Of a stretch of DNA of 64,000 nucleotides, positions 58,464-64,000 are shown in pieces. Made by a program: the position numbers and the translations under genes. Origin of the DNA: Pezicula radicicola (Eukaryota; Ascomycota; Leotiomycetes; Helotiales; Dermateaceae); contig PDUO01000002.1 of NCBI GenBank assembly GCA_003008705.1, positions 1,816,898 to 1,880,897 on the forward strand. The letters are read 5' to 3'. A model generated the notes under the pieces. That model ran no database searches. It was not told the origin of the DNA and worked only from the letters and a program-made list of their open reading frames with translations. Within the stretch, counting starts at the first letter, position 1. Each line of letters begins with the position of its first letter.

Positions 58464-59689
58464 GGATAGTTCTGTGATCAAGACTGGTCAGTTTGAGAAA
58501 AGAAGTCTCGAAGAAGGAGGTTGTTGTGTTGATGAAGAGGTTGTTGGGGGAAATAACTTCTTAGGCGAGTGGAATGGATATAGCTATTTTGATATGGAGG
58601 TACAAAATGTGAATCTCGTTTACAAGACTTGGTTATATTGAAGGAACGATACCTTTGCTATTGGGATCCTTTAGGATTTCTTGGAAAAAATTACTCCGAA
58701 TTGAAGGGGTTTGGCGGTTAAATAGAGCTGTGGTGAGACGAAGTTGTGGTGGATGGAGGTTGTGTGACGGCGAAGAGAACTCAGTTCTCCGGGAAATGGT
58801 GAATCCAGGGTATAGGTTGAAGTGAAGTTTGGCTGTGAAGGTGATAATTATAATGATGGATGATTATGATGGCGTCAAATATTACGCAGACCTAAGGCTG
58901 AAGGCTTTATGCAGCAGTATCTGTGACTATGAAGGTAATGTTTGGCTTTACTTAAGACCAGTCATGTAGCGAAATAGTGAATTAGGGTTGAGGAAAAGCA
59001 AATTCAAATATGTACAACCAGTATTTACCAAACTAGAGAGAAAATTGTTACTTGTAACTATTGCCTTTACATCCCACATCCAACTACAAAAATTCAACGA
59101 TATCTAATAAATTGATGACAGTGAAGCACAAACCACTTATATCACTCGAAGTACCATGACACTTGATAAAACAATTGTGTAACAGTGGAGTAGTACTAAA
59201 TTTAATCAAAATAGAATGTAGAAGTAGGAGCTAAAAAGCAAAAGGAGTGGGTAAGATTATGTATGTTGGACATGTGAATACCATTATATTTTCATTTGTG
59301 ACTTTTACTAGACTTAGTACATCAATATAGAAGCAAAAATCTCTGGAACTATACAGACTTAATGAAGACTTGCAAATTCTTCGGCCAGATTGTAGTAGCC
59401 TCGTGGAAGACGTGATGTGTAAAGAGCTCGCTAATTCCACATCTCGCTTAAACCAACAAAATAGGGGGAAAGTTGGAGTGAGTCGCTTGAGTCACGTGGC
59501 TCTGAAAGTTCACCTGAGGTGAGCTGTACTCCGTACAGAAAGATAATCTCCAAAAAGGCCGTAAATAGTAAATCCAAATCCAAATCATTCATTTCTATAC
59601 CAAATTACAGAAAATCTTCATAATATCCCCACACAAACCAAGCCCAGCCGCTCCGTAGGCCTCCACCTTGTCGCTTAACTACACATAAC
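58464..59689. other. AT-rich intergenic region
   Basis: About 1.2 kb, AT-rich in the middle, holding the subtilase promoter and the 3' flank of the secreted-repeat gene. No gene seen. Confidence 0.6.
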
Positions 59690-60636
59690 TTAGAGGGTGC
59701 CAACTGGAAAAACAATGTTGGGTCCGTTATCAGGAAGTGAATAAGAAGCGCTGACATTGTCCCACCCAAAGAATGCATCTTCATTGAGCACCTTATTCAC
59801 GACTGTCATGACAGCCGAGTCATCTGCTGCATCGTATCCCCAAGAAATAACCCAGTCCGAGCTGGTGGAGGGAGCGGGAAGACAGCTCTGCGAATACCAG
59901 CTGTCCTTGGATGCAGTGCCTCCATTATTGTCAAGCCAGAAAATTCGACAATAGTAATCCGGCAGAGTGGTAGAGTTGGAGATGTAGAAGTCGTACAAGC
60001 AGTTGAAGTCAGCATCATAGCAGTCTGTGCAAATCAGCATGGTGCGAATATAGCGTGAAAAAGGTGATAAGTACTTCGTGTGAAATTCTTGACTTCCCAT
60101 CCCGCACCCGTGAGACTGCTTCGCTTTAAAAAAGTGCCTACAGGTACGGGTGTTCTTGATTCGTCCGGTGTGACAATCTGACCATCAATCATTTGAACTG
60201 CTGTGTACCCGAAGAAAGCATTGTACTTGGGCGTGGGTAAATTGCTTGCAAATTCTTAGTTTCCAGTCATTTGATTTAAATTGGCAATTGATTGATAGGA
60301 ATAACCATACTCTATAACAACCAGGGTGCTACTTTGAGTAGTGTTACTCCAGCCCTGATCTAAGGTGTATTGGCTTTCAGGTGCGCACTGGACTTGTTGG
60401 TAATCCGTGATCCTTGCTGAGAGATTGGTGCCGCTAATGCTGTAAAGGCAAGGAGAAACTAGGCTACCATCGTTCTTGTCAATGGCAAAACTATACTCAC
60501 AAAGGTTGGCTATGTCATTGCAAGTACGTTTGAAGCCTTGCAACGTCCAAGAAAGGTCTCTTGTCTGAGCCTGGTATAGAGCGGAAGCAACTGTGGCTCC
60601 CAGTGCGGCGAGGCCGAAGATGATGCGGATAAGCAT
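59690..60636 (-). CDS. Secreted cysteine-patterned protein with two homologous domains (possibly interrupted)
   Basis: I do not recognise the family. MLIRIIFGLAALGATVASA is a clear signal peptide. Domain 1 (SWTLQGFKRTCNDIANLCEY..) and domain 2 (GWEVKNFTRNCYDADFNCLY..) share W-x-(L/V)-x-x-F-x-R-x-C starts, cysteine spacing C-x6-C-x16-C-x20/21-C, and later AFFG(Y/W) and PVGT(F/L) blocks, so the protein is an internal duplication. The domains join through a well-formed 50-nt intron at 60025-60074 (GTACTT..CACAG). The weak point is an in-frame TAA at 60256-60258 inside domain 1. It is avoided only if a 51-nt intron with a poor donor (GTTATT..CTAAG, about 60254-60304) is removed; otherwise the gene is truncated and the rest is decaying. 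Each domain has four cysteines, suited to two disulphides. An extracellular protein of unknown role. Confidence 0.6.
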
Positions 60637-62160
60637 GCTAACTCTCAATAGATTGATACGAACTAATGTGAGGGAAACGCGAAGTAATGTGTGGGCTTTG
60701 AGGTTTGCAATTACGAGTTTAAGGGAGGAGCTTATGGCGTGGGCAGTCAACATATTTATGTCTAACTGCTTGATCAGAAATGCAGCTGTGAGGTTGTTTG
60801 CTCTCCCGAAAGAACCCATCCAATCTAGCCATTACGTTAATCTTAGCTAGAAATTAACCCAGGAATAGTCATGCGGCAAGAGGAATTACTTCATAAAAGT
60901 CACAATAAACCCTAATCTAGACATTCAGCCGAGAGAATCACCGCCGAGAAGAAAGAAGCCTATCTTTGATGCTTCAACCCGTCCAACAGACCACTCGGGT
61001 TTGAAGGTTTCAGAAAGTACCGTTTGTAATGCCCCAAAAGCCTCAAGACTGATGGAAGACAATGACATCATGAATTGAAAGGCAACGTTCCTGAACATTA
61101 GGCAGTTTGTAATGCTAAGACCAGTGTCGATTATTAAGCTTATGTCTGATGAGATTGTACAAGTTTGCATGCTTGCGCTGCTTTGCACCATGGCCTTACT
61201 ATCATGTATCAAGACTAATAGATGAATTGCTTGCGGGGCACAATGTCGGATCTATGCTTGGACTGCCAAGTCCCCATCATTCAAGGAGAGTAGGGCTGAT
61301 GATAGAAATTACCAGGTAATGGATTCATTTACAGGACTACTGTCCTACAATTTTGCAGCTGATCCCGTCTAAGAATACGAAGGGCCTGTTTCACGCCTGC
61401 CACTACTCGTTCGGACCTCTCGAACCAGCAAAGATCTGACGGAGAAGACTAACGTTTGTTGAGATATTCAATGACAGACTAGTGAAACTTCCACCATACA
61501 GAAAAGGAGCAGTGTCAACATGCGGTCGTTCCGTTGATCTTATTTTTTTATAGTAAACATGGGCACCATTATGTGACGCTAACCACAATGGCCCAACAGC
61601 TTTTATATCTGCATAGAAGGGTGTTGCAGATCATTCTTCCTGGAATATGAGATATTAGTAGCAATCCGTTTGCTCCTGCATGCCATGCAAATATTCGCGT
61701 TCTTCAAATTTAAACTTCTCCGGTCAATGGTGGGTGGTAGCTGAGGCAGGTGCGTGGGCAGTTTGTCCAGTGACGCTGTTCGAATCGAGGTCGAATGATA
61801 TCTTCCCATCAACTATAACAGCTGATACCTAATTATAGAAGGAATTGCTGTCTTCATTTCCGTTGAGTTTCGGCATTGGTGAAGGTATGATATAGGACTT
61901 CAATGTAAAGTGTTTTTGGGTAAGCGGAAAGATGACAGTAACGGCGGATAACAAGACGAAGTCATATGGCTTTTAGCTCCACAAAATTCGGAATCTGCAA
62001 ATATATCACTAATTGGATCAAGTGCAACCTAAGATGGGGATGCTCTATATGTTTATTTTAAGTGGTATAGCAAACTCCATCGGATAGGATCCTTTATTGC
62101 GCCTAAATCCTACAAAGCCTCATGCCGGTCGTGATATGCATATGAATAAAAGAAACATAA
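60637..62160. other. Intergenic region with a carrier-domain relic
   Basis: About 1.5 kb without an intact gene. A minus-strand frame at 60925-61212 ends in what looks like a carrier-protein core motif (separate entry). Other frames are short and featureless. Confidence 0.55.
60925..61212 (-). pseudogene. Possible relic of an NRPS/PKS carrier (thiolation) domain
   Basis: This 95-codon frame ends in SVGRVEASKIGFFLLGGDSLG then TGA. FFLLGGDSL matches the phosphopantetheine-attachment core of peptide-synthetase carrier domains (FFxLGG(D/H)SL), with Ser as the attachment residue. The preceding LQTVLSETF would suit the start of such a domain. Nothing else of an assembly-line enzyme (adenylation or condensation motifs) is visible nearby, and the frame stops right after the motif, so if real it is only a scrap of a lost gene. 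Confidence 0.35.
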
Positions 62161-63198
62161 TTACAGCTTCGACGGGACCGTTGAAATCTGGTCTCGGCCA
62201 ACGGTGACTTGGATCAATCCATTAGGTCCTGACTGAGGAGCATAGACTTCTGCATCTTTGCCGGTGTTCTTTGTTCCCTTGTGCCAGCTTAGGTCTAGAA
62301 GAATTGGTCAGCTATAGAATTAGAATCAAGACAACGGAAAACTTACCAATCTCGAAGTAGTGCTTGTTGGGCAATGAGTAGTCCACGGTGTCAACCTCTG
62401 GAACTGCTTGTAGAATAGAACTGCACATATTGAACATTGTATTCTGGACAGATGGGCTATCTTCTTCCGCGAACGTCTTCATAGTAATGTTTCTCGCATC
62501 GTCGAAGGCCTTGTCAAATTTTGGAATGGCTTCCTCAACGGCGGGCATTCCCGAGAAGGTCTTCCATGCCCAGCCGCAGTCAACATCAGTCGACAGGATT
62601 CTGTCCCATGTCTCGGGTAGAGTTGTGTATTCGTCTCGGACAAAGCCGTGGAATTGTGAGCCAGTGCTCTTCAGGACCAGCAGCCCAACAATCCCGCTGC
62701 GGATGTCTATTCCCTTGTCCTTTTTGATAACTGCCTCAACGTTTCGGGTTTCTGATCCATCGCGGTAGAAAGAGTGTGGGTGGGGTTTGCCATCGATTGT
62801 CATCCTCGTCCATCTGTGCGTCACAATCTTGATATTGGCTGTGTGAATATGAGGGTAAAACTCGACAAAATGGGTGCCGAGTATGCTGGCAAAAAGCTCT
62901 GGAGGAGTAACTGGATGCTCCTTGGCTTTGATGTAAATTGTGTTCTTCATAGAATCTGTTGCGACTACTACGCTGTTGTCTGCTCGTGTATATCTAGGGA
63001 ACGGATCAGCTTGGGTTAAGCAGTGTGTTGAGGTTCAGCATACGAAGACTCAATGGCACCTTCCAGCAACACACAGACTGTCATCTCAGTGACCGTCTGC
63101 ACACCCGTCTCCTCATCCCGCTCAACCTTGTAGACGCGGACGTTGTCTTTGCCATAGCGAGCTGAAACTACTGCGGATGTTGAGGGTTCGGAGGCCAT
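62161..63198 (-). CDS. Urate oxidase (uricase), peroxisomal, 311 aa
   Basis: Exons 63044-63198, 62347-62993 and 62161-62294 join in phase to 936 nt. The enzyme oxidises urate to 5-hydroxyisourate in purine breakdown. Signature stretches are VSARYGKDNVRVYKV at the N-terminus (with the active-site Lys), YTRADNSVVVATDSMKNTIY (with the catalytic Thr), FVEFYPHIHTANIKIVTHRW, LVLKSTGSQFHGFVRDEYTT and the C-terminal half from MFNMCSSILQAVPEVDTVDY to LPNKHYFEIDLSWHKG. The last three residues are SKL, a perfect PTS1 peroxisome signal. Length is close to fungal uricases (about 300). Introns are 50 and 52 nt. No TCGG-N6-CCGA (UaY-type) element was seen just upstream. Confidence 0.97.
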
Positions 63199-64000
63199 TG
63201 CGATAAGATGTGACAGAACAGATAAGGGATTGGGATATCCAGTAGATGCAGGAGGTAAAGTCACGAGCTGAGGCTTATTTCTTCGAGGCTGCTGGACGAC
63301 GTGCGATGAGTAGAGGGATGGCAATGAAGATGCACGAGGGGATACTTGGTCTCTTATAGCTCTTATTATTCTGGGCCCTATCTGGTTTGAATTTGCTTTT
63401 GGAAGTAATGTCTTGTAAAGATGCGCCGTCCCCCGGCCTTTGAACTGCTACAATCGCCGAGCGCAAGAGGCGAGCTCCGCCGTTCATGGTTCGATCAGCA
63501 AGAGTTCACGTCATGAATTGCATATTCGTCTGGGTGCATATGGTAATACGTTGAGCTGAAAGATTGAGAAGCTCTCAATTTGTCAAGGATGAGTTTTCTC
63601 TTTGTAGAAAGGAAAAGAGAAGCCTTCCCTTCCACCGAGGTACACATTGCGACGCGAGGCTGGCAAGCAAGGCTGCGAGTCTGCGAGTCTGCTGCACTGC
63701 GCACTGTGAAGCGTAAAGTACAGTAGTGGTACATAAGTTTGTTTGAATTAAATTAAAAGACCATACCGTAGGTACGACAGTATAAAGTACCGTACAGATT
63801 CATTCTGGAAAAGACTTGGGGTTTCTTTGCCTAGAAAGATGCTATTATTAATGGATTCTGCATCTCTTCTAAAATAAAAGGCTATATAGCTAAGGTAGGT
63901 AACCTTAGGAGTGAGGACTTAAACCTGTCATTTGCAAAATAATTATTCAAGAAAGTCCTAAGAATCATACCTAGGTAGCTTCTCTAGCTATAAAAACATC
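63199..64000. other. Right flank, no gene recognised
   Basis: Urate oxidase promoter region and further sequence to the window end. TA-rich near the edge with repeated CTAGGTA-like words. Overlapping frames of about 70-80 codons have no features. Confidence 0.6.

Noticed and set aside
23428..63198. Purine-use gene cluster formed by AzgA and urate oxidase
   Set aside because: The two genes are 37 kb apart with many unrelated genes between them, so linkage is probably incidental.
1..64000. CRISPR arrays, bacterial operons, prophage or riboswitch elements
   Set aside because: The window is spliced fungal nuclear DNA; no regularly spaced repeats or bacterial gene organisation exist.

Overview
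The window looks like nuclear DNA of a filamentous ascomycete (Pezizomycotina). Helotiales/Leotiomycetes is my guess from gene style, not a proven placement. Genes carry short introns (mostly 50-100 nt) with GT..AG ends and CTNAY-like branch points. Proteins are of classic ascomycete families, and genes lie on both strands with no operons. Most genes had to be rebuilt by joining exons; exon limits below come from reading frames and splice signals, without transcripts.

Layout. 1-5765: AT-rich, gene-poor, with a CA microsatellite, a 9-nt minisatellite and possible relics. 5.8-14 kb: forkhead regulator, Mid1 calcium-channel subunit and Yop1 (all minus). 14.7-25.4 kb: RFX transcription factor, aspartate kinase and AzgA purine permease (plus), with a 3.5-kb gap before AzgA. 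26.5-27.8 kb: unrecognised multi-pass membrane protein. 29-38.6 kb: dense housekeeping block with Kin17, Spt4, a Pop8-like RNase P/MRP subunit, PP5 phosphatase, Ess2/DGCR14 splicing factor and Coq8 kinase. 38.6-49 kb: looser, with a rhodopsin-like (PTH11/SAT4-type) membrane protein and a GH3-C-terminal-domain/GNAT protein. 49-53.8 kb: CENP-I/Mis6, the small subunit of serine palmitoyltransferase, and Rrp36. 54.4-63.2 kb: more accessory, with a 1202-residue secreted subtilase, a two-domain cysteine-patterned secreted protein, a scrap of a peptide-synthetase carrier domain, and peroxisomal urate oxidase.

Functional links are few. AzgA and urate oxidase are both purine-salvage/catabolism genes but lie 37 kb apart. 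Spt4/Pop8, PP5/Ess2 and Rrp36/ssSPT are divergent pairs on short shared promoters. Aspartate kinase has two Gcn4/Cpc1-type half-sites upstream, and the forkhead gene has several MBF-type ACGCGT sites upstream.

Most noteworthy: (1) the Kin17 intron is an exact head-to-tail duplicate of a complete 52-nt intron, sitting inside the zinc-finger codons; (2) the secreted protein at 59.7-60.6 kb is an internal duplication with conserved cysteine spacing (C-x6-C-x16-C-x20/21-C) and an in-frame TAA between parts; (3) a GH3/GNAT gene lacks the GH3 catalytic barrel; (4) a foldback element with 38-nt inverted arms; (5) the subtilase has a precise Cys-repeat prefix and a catalytic His codon split by an intron.
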